Source: Azospirillum soli
GTDB taxonomy: Bacteria; Pseudomonadota; Alphaproteobacteria; Azospirillales; Azospirillaceae
DNA: 64,000 bases
Assembly: GCF_017876165.1 (NCBI RefSeq)
Contig: NZ_JAGINQ010000020.1
Coordinates: 1-64,000 of the forward strand
Direction of reading: 5' to 3'
The position numbers and the translations under genes were made by a program. Positions 7,830 through 16,937 of the stretch are shown here, piece by piece. Each line of letters starts with the position of its first letter. Positions within the stretch are counted from its first letter, which is position 1. Below the pieces are notes generated by a model. The model made no database searches and was not told the origin of the DNA. It saw only the letters and a program-made list of their open reading frames with translations.

Positions 7830-8785
7830 CCGCCGTGCCGAGCGACGACTCAAGGCGCTACGACATGACAACCGATACCTCCCCCGCCAGCACCGTCGCC
7901 GCATCGGCCCCGCCGGCCTCCGCCCCAGCGGACCGGCCGTCCCCGGTGCCCTACCTGCTGAGCCTGCCGGCACTGGCGCTGTTCGCGGTGCTGCTGCTCG
8001 TCCCGCTGGCCATGACGGCGCTGCTGTCGCTGAACGGATTCAGCTTCTACACCGGCATCCAGGACGTCTGGAGCCTGTCCAACTACATCGAGATCGCGTC
8101 GGACAGCTATTTCCACGAGGTGTTCCTGCGGACCTTCCGCATCGCCTTCCTGGTGACGCTGCTGGCCGCCGTGCTCGGCGCGCCAGAGGCCTACATCCTG
8201 CGCCGCATGAACTCCCCCTGGCGGGGCATCTGCCTGCTGATCGTGCTGGGGCCGCTGCTGATCTCGGTCGTGTCGCGCACGCTGGGCTGGGCGCTGCTGT
8301 TCGGCTCCACCGGCCTCATCAACCAGGCCTTGCTGGCGGTCGGGCTGATCGCGACGCCGATCGAGTTCATGTACACGGAAACCGGCGTGGTCATCGCGCT
8401 GACCCACGTGCTGGTGCCCTTTATGGTGCTGTCGGTGTGGGCGTCGCTCCAGCGGCTCGACCCGCAGATCGAGAACGCGGCCCTGTCGCTGGGCGCCAAG
8501 CCCTTCACCGTGCTGCGCCGTGTGGTCCTGCCGCAGGTCATCCCCGGCATCCTGTCCGGATCGATCATCGTCTTCGCGCTGGCGGCCAGCGCCTTCGCCA
8601 CCCCGGCCATCATCGGCGGGCGCCGGCTGAAGGTCGCCGCGACGCTGGCCTACGACGAGTTCCTGAACACGCTCAACTGGCCGCTGGGCGCCGCCATCGC
8701 GATCCTGCTGCTGGTCGCCAACGTGGTCATCATCGTCGGCTGCAACCGCCTGATCGAGCGTCGCTACAAGCAGGTGTTCGAATGA
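7826..8785 (+). CDS. ABC transporter permease, PotB-like
   Basis: The 319-residue inner-membrane protein has a 45-residue hydrophilic Pro/Ala-rich leader and then six membrane helices. The permease EAA loop is visible in ALSLGAKPFTVLRRVVLP (about residue 220), which docks on the ATPase. Start and stop overlap the neighbouring genes by ATGA on both sides, so the ATPase and both permeases are translationally coupled. The leader is longer than usual; a second ATG 14 codons in is also possible. Confidence 0.93.
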   Translation: MTAVPSDDSRRYDMTTDTSPASTVAASAPPASAPADRPSPVPYLLSLPALALFAVLLLVPLAMTALLSLNGFSFYTGIQDVWSLSNYIEIASDSYFHEVFLRTFRIAFLVTLLAAVLGAPEAYILRRMNSPWRGICLLIVLGPLLISVVSRTLGWALLFGSTGLINQALLAVGLIATPIEFMYTETGVVIALTHVLVPFMVLSVWASLQRLDPQIENAALSLGAKPFTVLRRVVLPQVIPGILSGSIIVFALAASAFATPAIIGGRRLKVAATLAYDEFLNTLNWPLGAAIAILLLVANVVIIVGCNRLIERRYKQVFE

Positions 8786-9582
8786 ACCGCAACGGCCCCC
8801 TCGCGCTCGTCTTCCACACGCTGTTTCTGGGCTTCCTGCTGGCGCCCATCCTGATCGTCTGCGCGGTCGCCTTCACGTCCGAGGGCTACCTGTCGCTGCC
8901 GACGAACGGGCTGTCGCTGCGCTGGTTCTACGCCATCGCCGACAACCCGGAATTCGTCCGTGCCTTCCGGGACAGCCTCGTGCTCGGCGCCGTGTCCTCC
9001 ACCTTCGCGGTGGCCTTCTCCATCCCGGCGGCGCTGGCCATTGCCCGCCACCGCTTCCCCGGCCGTGAGGCGATCACGGCGCTGTTCCTGTCGCCGCTGA
9101 TGGTGCCGCACATCGTGCTGGGCATCGCCTTCCTGCGCTTCTTCACGCAGATCGGGCTGGGCGGCACCTTCGCCGGTCTGGTGCTGAGCCACATCATCAT
9201 CATCCTGCCCTTCGCGCTGCGCCTGATCCTGGCGGCCTCCACGGGCATGGACCGCTCCATTGAGAACGCGGCCTCGTCGCTCGGCGCCTCTTCCCTGACC
9301 ACCTTCCGCCGGGTCACGCTGCCGCTGATCCTGCCGGGCGTGGCGAGCGGCTGGGTGCTGGCCTTCATCAACAGCTTCGACGAGGTGACGATGACCGTCT
9401 TCATCGCCTCGCCGGAGACGACGACGCTGCCCGTGCGCCTCTTCCTCTACATCCAGGACAACATCGACCCGCTGGTGGCGGCCGTGTCCGCGGCGCTGAT
9501 CTTCATGACCGTGGCCGCGATGCTGGTGCTGGACCGCCTGTACGGGCTTGAGCGGCTGCTGGTCGGCCGCGGACAGGAGTGA
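8782..9582 (+). CDS. ABC transporter permease, PotC-like
   Basis: A 266-residue permease with six predicted helices and the EAA loop ASSLGASSLTTFRRVTLP (about 175-192). It pairs with the PotB-like subunit to form the channel of a polyamine/opine-type importer. Its ATG overlaps the previous TGA. The end overlaps the ribosome site of the following oxidoreductase gene, so uptake and oxidation are probably co-transcribed. Confidence 0.94.
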   Translation: MNRNGPLALVFHTLFLGFLLAPILIVCAVAFTSEGYLSLPTNGLSLRWFYAIADNPEFVRAFRDSLVLGAVSSTFAVAFSIPAALAIARHRFPGREAITALFLSPLMVPHIVLGIAFLRFFTQIGLGGTFAGLVLSHIIIILPFALRLILAASTGMDRSIENAASSLGASSLTTFRRVTLPLILPGVASGWVLAFINSFDEVTMTVFIASPETTTLPVRLFLYIQDNIDPLVAAVSAALIFMTVAAMLVLDRLYGLERLLVGRGQE

Positions 9583-9590
9583 ACCCAACC

Positions 9591-10721
9591 ATGAGCGCAC
9601 ACAACAGGCCCGATTACGACATCGCCGTGGTCGGCGGCGGGCTCGTCGGGTCGGCGACCGCCTGGGGCCTCGCCCGGCTGGGGCAGAAGGTCGCCATCCT
9701 GGACGAGGGCGACATCGCCGTCCGCCCGTCGCGCGGCAACTTCGCGCTCGTCTGGGTCCAGGGCAAGGGGCTGGGGATGCCCGAATACGCGGGCTGGACC
9801 AAGGGCTCCTCCGACCGCTGGACCGGCTTCGCCGGCATGCTGCGCGACCAGACGGGCATCGACGTGCATTACGAGCGGCCGGGCGGCTTCATGCCCCTGC
9901 TGTCGGAGGCCGAGGTCGAGGCCCGCGCCGCCCAGCTGAGCCGGCTGCACAACCAGCCCTCCATGGTCCGCTACGACTACGAGATGCTGGACCGCGCCGC
10001 CGTCGCGAAGGAAATGCCCTACATCGGCAAGGACGTGGTCGGGGCGAGCTACTGCGCGCTGGACGGCCACTGCAACTCCCTGCGGCTGCTGCGCGCGCTG
10101 CACGCGGGTCTCGGCCTCCACGGTGCCGCCTACCTGCCCAACCACCGGGTGGAACGGATCGAGCCGCGCGACGGCGGCTTCCGCCTGATCACGTCGGCCG
10201 GAGAGTTGGGGGCCGGCAAGGTCGTGCTCGCCGCCGGCCACGACAGCGCGCGGCTGGCGCCCATGGTCGGGCTGTCCGCGCCCGTGCGGCCGGAACGCGG
10301 CCACATCATCGTGACGGAGAAGACCGCGCCCTTCCTGAAGTTCCCGGTCGGCTACATCCGCCAGACCGACGAGGGCGGCGTGATGATCGGCGACAGCTTC
10401 GAGGACGTCGGCTTCGACACCACGGTGCGCAACGGCGTCACCTCCACCATCGCGGAGCGCGCCATCCGCATCTTCCCGCTGCTGGGCAAGCTGAACGTCG
10501 TGCGGACCTGGGCGGCGTTGCGCGTCATGAGCCCGGACGGCTTCCCGATCTACGAACAGTCGACCAGCGCGCCCGGCGCCTTCGTCGCCACCTGCCACAG
10601 CGGCGTGACCCTCGCCGCCAACCACGCCCTCGCGCTGGCGCCGCACATCGCGGCCGGCCGCCTGCCCGAGGAGTTCACCGTCTTCAGCGCCCGGAGGTTC
10701 GATGTTCCAAAGGCTGCCTAA
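9591..10721 (+). CDS. FAD-dependent amine/amino acid dehydrogenase subunit (DAO family, HcnC/OoxB-like)
   Basis: The 376-residue protein starts with a Rossmann FAD motif VVGGGLVGSATAWGLARLG (about 12-30) and has the DAO fold C-terminal AALRVMSPDGFPIYEQ and HSGVTLAANHA segments. Together with the next two genes it matches three-subunit enzymes such as hydrogen cyanide synthase HcnABC, opine oxidases and D-hydroxyproline dehydrogenase, where this subunit oxidises a C-N bond and yields an imine. GGAG stands 11 bases before the ATG at 9591. The substrate is unknown, probably the ligand of the linked transporter. Confidence 0.88.
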   Translation: MSAHNRPDYDIAVVGGGLVGSATAWGLARLGQKVAILDEGDIAVRPSRGNFALVWVQGKGLGMPEYAGWTKGSSDRWTGFAGMLRDQTGIDVHYERPGGFMPLLSEAEVEARAAQLSRLHNQPSMVRYDYEMLDRAAVAKEMPYIGKDVVGASYCALDGHCNSLRLLRALHAGLGLHGAAYLPNHRVERIEPRDGGFRLITSAGELGAGKVVLAAGHDSARLAPMVGLSAPVRPERGHIIVTEKTAPFLKFPVGYIRQTDEGGVMIGDSFEDVGFDTTVRNGVTSTIAERAIRIFPLLGKLNVVRTWAALRVMSPDGFPIYEQSTSAPGAFVATCHSGVTLAANHALALAPHIAAGRLPEEFTVFSARRFDVPKAA

Positions 10722-10998
10722 CGCGTCCGGCGAGCGCGTCTCCTTCACCATCGACGGGCGCCCGGCCGAGGCGCTGTCCGGCGACAGCGTCGCCGCCGCC
10801 CTCTTCGCCAACGGGGTGCAGACCTGCCGGTCCACGCCGGTGTCCGGCGCCCCGCGCGCGCCCTACTGCATGATGGGCGTGTGCTTCGACTGCCTCGTCA
10901 TCATCGACGACGTGGGCAACCAGCAGGGCTGCCAGGTGCGCGTCCGCCCCGGCATGCGGGTCGAGACCCAGAACGGCAAGCGGGAGATCGCCCGATGA
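10702..10998 (+). CDS. (2Fe-2S)-binding small subunit, HcnA-like
   Basis: This 98-residue protein has the plant-ferredoxin-type cysteine pattern: an early Cys in VQTCRSTP, then YCMMGVCFDCLV, and a later Cys in QQGCQVRV. Such proteins are the electron-transfer gamma subunit of HcnABC/OoxAB-like dehydrogenases. It starts 20 bp inside the end of the upstream subunit gene with a CGGAGG site, and its stop overlaps the start of the next subunit (ATGA), so stoichiometric production is likely. Confidence 0.9.
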   Translation: MFQRLPNASGERVSFTIDGRPAEALSGDSVAAALFANGVQTCRSTPVSGAPRAPYCMMGVCFDCLVIIDDVGNQQGCQVRVRPGMRVETQNGKREIAR

Positions 10999-12404
10999 CG
11001 ACACGTTACGACCTTGCCGTGATCGGTGCCGGCCCGGCCGGTCTGGCCGCCGCCACGCTGGCGGCGAAGCGGGGCGTGTCCACCGTCCTGCTGGACGAGC
11101 AGCCCGCCCCCGGCGGCCAGATCTACCGCGCCATCACCCAGACCCCGGTGCGCAACCCCAGCGTCCTCGGTTCCGACTACTGGCACGGCGCCGACCTCGT
11201 GGGGCCGTTCCGCGACAGCGGCGCCGACTATCTGCCCGGCAGCACGGTGTGGAGCGTCTCGCGCGGGCTGGAGATCGGCCTGTCGCGGGAAGGGGCGGCG
11301 CGGCTTCTGCCGGCCAAACACATCATCCTCGCCACCGGCGCGCTGGAGCGGCCCTTCGCCATCCCCGGCTGGACCCTGCCGGGCGTGATGGGCGCCGGTG
11401 CCGCGCAGATTCTGCTGAAGACCTCCGGCCTCGTCGCCTCGGGCAACGTGGTGTTGGCGGGCACGGGGCCGCTGCTGTGGCTGCTGGCGTGGCAGTACCT
11501 GCGCGCCGGGGCGCGCATCGACACGATCCTGGACACCACCCCGCGCGAGAACTGGCGGCAGGCCATGCCGCACATGACCGAGTTCCTGCGCTCCGGCTAC
11601 ATCGGCAAGGGCCTGAAGCTGCTGCTGGAGGTCCGTCGCAAGGTCAAGGTGATCGGCAACGTCTCGGCCCTGCGAGCGGAGGGCGACGGGCGCGTGCAGT
11701 CGGTCGTCCACCGCCAGGGCGACGGGGCGGAGGCGCGGCTTCCGGCCGACACGCTGCTGCTGCACCACGGCGTCGTCCCCAACATCAACCTCGCCAACGC
11801 CATCGGCTGCGCCCAGAACTGGGACGAGGGGCAGCGCTGCTGGGTCCCGACCGTCGACGACTGGGGCGCCACGACGGTGGAGGGCGTCTCCATCGCCGGC
11901 GACGGTGCCGGCATCGCTGGCGCGCTGGCGGCGGAGCACCGGGGCCGGCTGGCCGCGCTGGACGCCCTGCACCGGCTCGGCCGCATCGACCGGGCGGAGC
12001 GCGACCGCGACGCTGCCCCGCACCGCGAGGCGCTGGACCGGGCGCAGCGCGGGCGCGTCTTCCTCGACACCCTCTACAAGCCGGCCAGGGACTTCCGCGT
12101 GCCGCAGGACGACACCATCGTCTGCCGCTGCGAGGAGGTCACGGCGGGGCAGGTCCGCGAGGCGGTGAAGCTGGGGTGCAGCGGGCCGAACCAGACCAAG
12201 TCCTTCCTGCGCTGCGGCATGGGTCCCTGCCAGGGCCGGCTGTGTGGTCCGACCGTGACCGAGGTGATCGCCGACGCGCGCGGCGTATCCCCGGCCGAGG
12301 TCGGCTATTACCGCCTGCGCCCGCCGGTGAAGCCGATCACGCTGGCGGAACTGGCCTCGCTCCCCAAGAGCGAGGACGAGATCAACGCCGTGCTGCACCA
12401 CTGA
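10995..12404 (+). CDS. FAD/NAD(P)-binding oxidoreductase with BFD-like [2Fe-2S] domain, HcnB/OoxA-like
   Basis: The 469-residue protein has an N-terminal FAD motif AVIGAGPAGLAAATLAAKRG (about 7-26), a second dinucleotide-binding region near residue 155 (NVVLAGTGPLLW), and a C-terminal BFD-type Fe-S domain beginning CRCEEVTAGQV (about 376) with further cysteines in FLRCGMGPCQGRLC. This is the alpha subunit of HcnABC-type enzymes and passes electrons from the amine-oxidising subunit towards the quinone pool or an acceptor. It is fused by ATGA overlap to the small Fe-S subunit gene. Confidence 0.9.
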   Translation: MTTRYDLAVIGAGPAGLAAATLAAKRGVSTVLLDEQPAPGGQIYRAITQTPVRNPSVLGSDYWHGADLVGPFRDSGADYLPGSTVWSVSRGLEIGLSREGAARLLPAKHIILATGALERPFAIPGWTLPGVMGAGAAQILLKTSGLVASGNVVLAGTGPLLWLLAWQYLRAGARIDTILDTTPRENWRQAMPHMTEFLRSGYIGKGLKLLLEVRRKVKVIGNVSALRAEGDGRVQSVVHRQGDGAEARLPADTLLLHHGVVPNINLANAIGCAQNWDEGQRCWVPTVDDWGATTVEGVSIAGDGAGIAGALAAEHRGRLAALDALHRLGRIDRAERDRDAAPHREALDRAQRGRVFLDTLYKPARDFRVPQDDTIVCRCEEVTAGQVREAVKLGCSGPNQTKSFLRCGMGPCQGRLCGPTVTEVIADARGVSPAEVGYYRLRPPVKPITLAELASLPKSEDEINAVLHH

Positions 12405-12417
12405 CGGGGAGGCGGCG

Positions 12418-13560
12418 ATGCCCGAACCCGCAACGTCTCAGCCTGACGTCATCGTCATCGGCGGCGGCCTGCACGGCTGCTCCGCCGCCCTGCACCTATC
12501 CTTGCGCGGGGCCAAGGTGCTGGTGGTCGAGAAGGACTACATCGGCCGCCACGCCTCCGGCGTGAACGCGGGCGGCGTGCGCCAGCTCGGCCGCCATGTG
12601 GCGGAGGTGCCGCTGTCGGTCGCCTCCATGGCGCTGTGGCACCGCATCGCCGAACTGGTGGACGACGACTGCGGGTTCGAAAGCCACGGCCAGATCAAGG
12701 TCGCCGAGACCGAAGCTGAACTGGACCAGGGCCGGGCGCGCGTCGCGCAGCTCAACGCGCTGGGCTTCACGCACGAGGAGGTGGCGGACCGGGCGGAGCT
12801 GCGCCGCCTCGTCCCCGCCATTGCCGACCACTGTGTCGGGGCCGTCGTGTCCCGCCGCGACGGGGCCGCCATCCCCTACCGCACCACCTTCGCCTTCAAG
12901 CGCAAGGCGGAAAGCCTCGGCGCGCGCTTCGCGGAAGGGGCGGCGGTGACCCGCGTCGCCCGCTCCGGCACGCGCTGGCGCGTCGAGACGGCGGACGGTG
13001 GGCGGTTCGAGGCGCCGGTGCTGGTCAACTGCGCCGGGGCCTGGGCCGGCCGCATCGCCGCCCAGCTCGGCGAGCCGGTGCCGCTGGAGGTCATCGCCCC
13101 GATGCTGATGATCACGGCGCGCATGCCGCCCTTCCTCAAGCCCGTGGTCGGGGCGACCGGCCGGACGCTGTCCTTCAAGCAGTTCCCCAACGGAACGGTG
13201 CTGATCGGCGGCGGGCTGCTGGGGCGGGCCGTGCCGGACGAGAACCGGACCGAGCTGGACTACGCCAAGATGTCGGTCAACGCCCGCACGGTCTGGGACC
13301 TGTTCCCGAACATGCGCGGCGCCACCATCGTCCGCGCCTGGGCGGGGATCGAGGGGCGCATGCCCGACGACATCCCGGTGATCGGCCCCAGCGGCACCGA
13401 GGCGGGCGTGTTCCACGCCTTCGGCTTCTCGGCGCACGGTTTCCAGCTTGGCCCCATCGTCGGGCGGATCCTCGCCGATCTCATCACCGACCAGACCACC
13501 GACCTGCCCATCGACGCCTTCCGCATCCAGCGCTTCCGCCAGACGGCGGTCGCCGCCTGA
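12418..13560 (+). CDS. Second DAO-family FAD-dependent oxidoreductase
   Basis: A 380-residue flavoenzyme with the FAD motif VIVIGGGLHGCSAALHLSLRG (split over about residues 11-31) and the DAO-type C-terminal RMPDDIPVIGPSG and AFGFSAHGFQLGP segments. It is only distantly like the oxidase at 9591. A GGGGAGG site precedes the ATG, and it follows the three-subunit enzyme by 13 bp. It could oxidise a downstream amino acid such as the product of opine cleavage, generating another imine for the RidA proteins; this is inferred from order alone. Confidence 0.88.
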   Translation: MPEPATSQPDVIVIGGGLHGCSAALHLSLRGAKVLVVEKDYIGRHASGVNAGGVRQLGRHVAEVPLSVASMALWHRIAELVDDDCGFESHGQIKVAETEAELDQGRARVAQLNALGFTHEEVADRAELRRLVPAIADHCVGAVVSRRDGAAIPYRTTFAFKRKAESLGARFAEGAAVTRVARSGTRWRVETADGGRFEAPVLVNCAGAWAGRIAAQLGEPVPLEVIAPMLMITARMPPFLKPVVGATGRTLSFKQFPNGTVLIGGGLLGRAVPDENRTELDYAKMSVNARTVWDLFPNMRGATIVRAWAGIEGRMPDDIPVIGPSGTEAGVFHAFGFSAHGFQLGPIVGRILADLITDQTTDLPIDAFRIQRFRQTAVAA

Positions 13561-13595
13561 CCACCCCACACCGACCCCATTCAGGAGACACGAGC

Positions 13596-13943
13596 GTGCC
13601 GATTCAGCGCGTCCACCCCGGCCCGCGGATGAGCGAGATGGTCATCCACAACGACACCGTCTATCTGTCGGGCCAGATCGCCGACGATGGTTCCACCGAC
13701 GTGGAGTCGCAGACCCGCGACGTGCTGCGCCAGATCGACGCCCTGCTGGCGGAGGCCGGCACGGACAAGAGCAAGCTGCTGACCGCCACCGTCTACCTCG
13801 CCGACATCGGCAGCTTCGCCGCCATGAACGCGGCCTGGGACGCCTGGGTGGACCGCGCCAACCCGCCGACCCGCGCGACGGTCGAGGCGCGTCTGGCCGC
13901 CCCCGAATACCTCGTCGAGATCGTCGTCGTCGCGGCGCGCTGA
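13596..13943 (+). CDS. RidA family reactive imine/enamine deaminase (copy 1)
   Basis: The 115-residue protein has the RidA/YjgF trimer fold. The conserved arginine of the active site is in PPTRATVEARL and the conserved glutamate in LVEIVVVA, so catalysis should be intact. RidA proteins hydrolyse reactive imines made by amino acid oxidases, which fits the oxidase genes just upstream. GTG at 13596 is used, preceded by AGGAG ten bases earlier. A second, divergent copy lies at 14777. Confidence 0.92.
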   Translation: MPIQRVHPGPRMSEMVIHNDTVYLSGQIADDGSTDVESQTRDVLRQIDALLAEAGTDKSKLLTATVYLADIGSFAAMNAAWDAWVDRANPPTRATVEARLAAPEYLVEIVVVAAR

Positions 13944-13980
13944 GCACGGCCCAGCACCACCCACCATCCCGGAGCACATC

Positions 13981-14745
13981 ATGAAACGTCTGGCCATCGG
14001 TCTGGCGCTGAGCCTCGTCGTCTCCTCGTCGGCCCTGGCGCAGGGATCCGCCGTGCGCATCGCCACGGAGGGCGCCTACCCCCCGTTCAACTTCACCAAG
14101 CCCGACGGGCAGGTCGCCGGCCTGGAGGTCGAGCTGGCCGGCGCGCTGTGCGAGCGCATGAAGCGCCCCTGCACCGTCGTCACCCAGGACTGGGACGGCA
14201 TCATCCCCGGCCTGATGACGCGCCGCTACGACGCGATCATGGCGACCATGAACATCACGCCGGAGCGGGCGAAGGCCATCGCCTTCTCCAACCCCTACAT
14301 GGTCGTGCCCGCCTATTTCGTGGCGGCGGCCGGGTCGCCCATCGACGGCTCCGCGCAAAGCCTGAAGGGCAAGAGCGTCGGCGCCCAGACCTCGACCACC
14401 CATTACCGCTACGTCGAGAAGCACTTCGGCAAGGACGTGTCGTTGCGGAGCTACGACACCGCCTCCAACCTGCTGGCCGACCTGAAGAGCGGCCGCATCG
14501 ACGCGGCGATCACCACCGGCGCCACCGCGTCGGACTGGGTGAAGGCCGACACGGCCAAGAGCATCCAGCTCGTCGGCAAGCCTCTGATCGACGCGGACGT
14601 CTTCGGTCCGGGCGTCGGCGTGGGCCTGCGCAAGGAAGACACCGAGCTGAAGGCGGCGTTCGACGCGGCCATCGCGTCGGTCGTCCAGGACGGCACGCTC
14701 GCCCGCATCGCGGCGAAGTACGTCGATTTTTCCGTCACCCCCTAA
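13981..14745 (+). CDS. Polar amino acid ABC transporter binding protein (ArgT/OccT/NocT-like)
   Basis: The 254-residue protein has a signal peptide (1-20, ending ALA-QG) and a family 3 binding fold starting VRIATEGAYPPFNF, with a typical TRRYDAIMATMNITPERAK loop. This family binds lysine, arginine, ornithine or their opine conjugates. It has no permease or ATPase of its own family nearby, so it may serve a transporter encoded elsewhere or share the linked one, which would be unusual. It lies between the two ridA-like genes in the same operon. Confidence 0.92.
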   Translation: MKRLAIGLALSLVVSSSALAQGSAVRIATEGAYPPFNFTKPDGQVAGLEVELAGALCERMKRPCTVVTQDWDGIIPGLMTRRYDAIMATMNITPERAKAIAFSNPYMVVPAYFVAAAGSPIDGSAQSLKGKSVGAQTSTTHYRYVEKHFGKDVSLRSYDTASNLLADLKSGRIDAAITTGATASDWVKADTAKSIQLVGKPLIDADVFGPGVGVGLRKEDTELKAAFDAAIASVVQDGTLARIAAKYVDFSVTP

Positions 14746-14776
14746 CCCATCAATCACCAAGAAACCGGAGAGATTC

Positions 14777-15124
14777 GTGGTTAAGCGCATCGAAAAGACC
14801 AAGATCATGCACCGCGCCGTGGAGCACAACGGCATCGTCTTCCTGGGCGGCATCATCGCCGACGACGTCAGCGTCGGCATGCAGGGCCAGACCGCCCAGA
14901 TCTGCAAGAAGCTGGACGCCGTGCTGGCGATGGCCGGCACGGACAAGACCAAGCTGCTGTCCGCCCAGCTCTTCATCACCAAGATGGCGGCAAAGGACGA
15001 GATGAACGCCGCGTGGCTGGAGTGGCTGGACGGTAACGACCTGCCGGCGCGCGCCACTATCGGCGTCGCCGACCTCGGCGACCCGTCGATCCTGATCGAG
15101 GTGGTGGTCACGGCCGCCGTCTGA
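14777..15124 (+). CDS. RidA family reactive imine/enamine deaminase (copy 2)
   Basis: A 115-residue RidA homologue only partly similar to the first copy. The active-site arginine is in LPARATIGVA and the glutamate in LIEVVVTA. It starts with GTG at 14777 after CCGGAGAG and ends the plus-strand operon. Two RidA genes in one catabolic operon suggest two imine intermediates or substrate forms, matching the two oxidase systems upstream. A convergent hairpin follows at 15135. Confidence 0.9.
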   Translation: MVKRIEKTKIMHRAVEHNGIVFLGGIIADDVSVGMQGQTAQICKKLDAVLAMAGTDKTKLLSAQLFITKMAAKDEMNAAWLEWLDGNDLPARATIGVADLGDPSILIEVVVTAAV

Positions 15125-15134
15125 CGGTTCGCGT

Positions 15135-15162
15135 GGGCGGGTGCCGGCTTCGGGACCCGCCC
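15135..15162. terminator. Convergent hairpin terminator
   Basis: GGGCGGGT (15135-15142) and ACCCGCCC (15155-15162) form a GC stem with a 12-base loop exactly between the converging ends of the RidA gene (15124) and the universal stress protein gene (15168). It lacks a long T-run, so intrinsic termination may be partial; its position supports a shared terminator. Confidence 0.55.
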
Positions 15163-15167
15163 GATCG

Positions 15168-15929
15168 TCAGTGCGCCATCAGCACGGGCAGGGTCATGCC
15201 GCGGAGCATGGCATCGGTCATGCCGCCGCGAAACAACTCATCCAATGGCGAGCGTCTGTAGGCGCCCATGACGATGAGGTCCGCGCCGATCTCCATCGCC
15301 TTGGCTTGCACCGCGGACGAAATGGCGCGCTTGTCCGCATCCACGGTTTCGGCGCGGGCTCGAACACCCCGTTGCGTAAGGTCGTAAGCCAGGCTCCGGC
15401 CGTTTGAATCCTGCGTGCTCCCCGCTCGGACCGACAGCACGACGACGTCTTTCGACCGCTCCAGGAGTGGTCGGGCGTCGTGCACGGCGCGGGTCGCCTC
15501 CCGGCTGCCGTTCCAGGCGATCAGCGCGGTATCGCCGACGCGCTCGCAAGCGGTTGCGTACGGCACGACGAGCACGGGACGCCCGCAGGCGACAATGACT
15601 CCTTCGGGGCCAAGGCCGGCGGTCAGTTCGGGGTCGCGTTGACCGACGATGACAAGGTCGGCGGTTTGCGCCTGCCGTACGATGAAGTCTTCCTCCAGAC
15701 CGCTGATCGGGAGCCACAGACCGGGAAGGTCGGCGCGGCGCAGCTGATCTAAAAAGTCCCGTTCCGTGGGGGCGACCGTCTCCGCATCCGAGGTTTCGAG
15801 GTCGGCATCGCCCAGGCCGGCACCGATGAGCCGCGCCCCGAACCGGCGCGCGAGGTCGGCGGCGATCTGGAGCCGGTTGGCGCAAGCCGCCGACGTATCG
15901 ACGTGGACGAGGATGGTCTTGAACGGCAT
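15168..15929 (-). CDS. Universal stress protein, tandem-domain
   Basis: The 253-residue cytoplasmic protein holds two UspA-type domains: residues 1-125, starting FKTILVHVDTSAACANRL, and 135-253, with TALIAWNGSREATRAV and the nucleotide-fold end ADLIVMGAYRRSPLDE...GGMTDAML. Tandem Usps are common in response to stress or oxygen limitation. The ATG at 15929 follows a GGGAGGG site. It is transcribed alone, towards the RidA gene. Confidence 0.9.
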   Translation of the reverse strand: MPFKTILVHVDTSAACANRLQIAADLARRFGARLIGAGLGDADLETSDAETVAPTERDFLDQLRRADLPGLWLPISGLEEDFIVRQAQTADLVIVGQRDPELTAGLGPEGVIVACGRPVLVVPYATACERVGDTALIAWNGSREATRAVHDARPLLERSKDVVVLSVRAGSTQDSNGRSLAYDLTQRGVRARAETVDADKRAISSAVQAKAMEIGADLIVMGAYRRSPLDELFRGGMTDAMLRGMTLPVLMAH

Positions 15930-16126
15930 GGAGCCCTCCCGATCCGGTGAGGCGATCCCTGGGCACATCGCACTGGGTCAGGATAGGCGCTGTGTCCGGG
16001 CTGGCGGAAGCGGCGCGGCGGGACATGACCGACGGTCAGTTCGGCGCTCGTTGGTGCCGCCGGTCGTCATAGGTGGCTTTGGCATCGCGACGTCTATGTC
16101 GCGGCCGTCTTTATACCTCGCTGGCC

Positions 16127-16933
16127 TCATGCCTCGCTGGGCGGCTGCCGCTGCGGCATGGGCTGCCGGTGCGTGTGTGCGGCCGGCGCAGTGCCCCCCT
16201 CGCGCGCGCCCAGCACCATCTCCGCCGCCCACGTCACGAGAAGCGACGTGTAGGCCTGTTGCCATGGCTCCTCCGACAGGCCGTGGTCCGCCCCCTCGAT
16301 CACCCGGTAGGTCAGCGAGTGTGCCTTTTCAAACGCCTTTCGGTAGTTGGTGATGACCGGGTGGGGAACGATGTCGTCGTGTTCGGATTCGACGATCAGC
16401 ACGTCGCCCTCGAACGCCGCGCACGCCTTCAGCGCCCGGTTTTCGGCCGCGCGCACCACGCCCCGGCGGTAAGTCGCCAGCTCGTCGCGGTCGAGCCGCC
16501 GCTTCGGCACGCCCCAGTCCTCGTCCTTGTAGAGCGCCGGCACCCGCAAGGCGAGCCAGCGGACGGGCCGCAGCGAACTGAGGATCGTCGCCAGATACCC
16601 GCCGTAGCTGCTGCCCACGACGGCGATGGCCGCCGGATCGACGTTCCGCTGGCTGGCCAGCACGTCGTAGGCGGCGATGACGTCGCGCAGATTGTCCTCA
16701 CGCGTCACGGTCTCGAACTGCGCGTCGGTGCGCGCGTGCCCGCGCAGGTCGAAGGTCAGGCAGACGCAGCCCAGCGCGGCGATCTCCCGCGCCCGCGCCA
16801 GATATTGCTGCTGGTTGCCGCTCCAGCCATGAACGAACAGGAAGCCCGGAACGGCCGAGGCTGGGCTGACCACAGTCCCGGCAATGTGCTGATCGTCCAC
16901 CGCGATATCGACCATCTCTTCGCGCGTCGTCAT
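16127..16933 (-). CDS. Alpha/beta hydrolase (dienelactone hydrolase/peptidase-like)
   Basis: This 268-residue enzyme shows the alpha/beta-hydrolase core: FLFVHGWSGNQQQY near residue 32 (oxyanion region), nucleophile elbow VVGSSYGGYLAT with Ser at about 107, an acid in ESEHDDIVPH and the catalytic His in EGADHGLSE. No signal peptide. The start at 16933 lies 5 bp after the DUF3182 gene, so the two are one transcription unit. The substrate is not evident. The last 20 residues are a low-complexity Pro/Gln tail. Confidence 0.85.
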   Translation of the reverse strand: MTTREEMVDIAVDDQHIAGTVVSPASAVPGFLFVHGWSGNQQQYLARAREIAALGCVCLTFDLRGHARTDAQFETVTREDNLRDVIAAYDVLASQRNVDPAAIAVVGSSYGGYLATILSSLRPVRWLALRVPALYKDEDWGVPKRRLDRDELATYRRGVVRAAENRALKACAAFEGDVLIVESEHDDIVPHPVITNYRKAFEKAHSLTYRVIEGADHGLSEEPWQQAYTSLLVTWAAEMVLGAREGGTAPAAHTHRQPMPQRQPPSEA

Positions 16934-16937
16934 CGGC

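Noticed and set aside
16088-16102. A 15-bp identity with 46370-46384 (ACGTCTATGTCGCGG)
   Set aside because: Short, without matching flanks or inverted ends; chance identity in GC-rich sequence is plausible.
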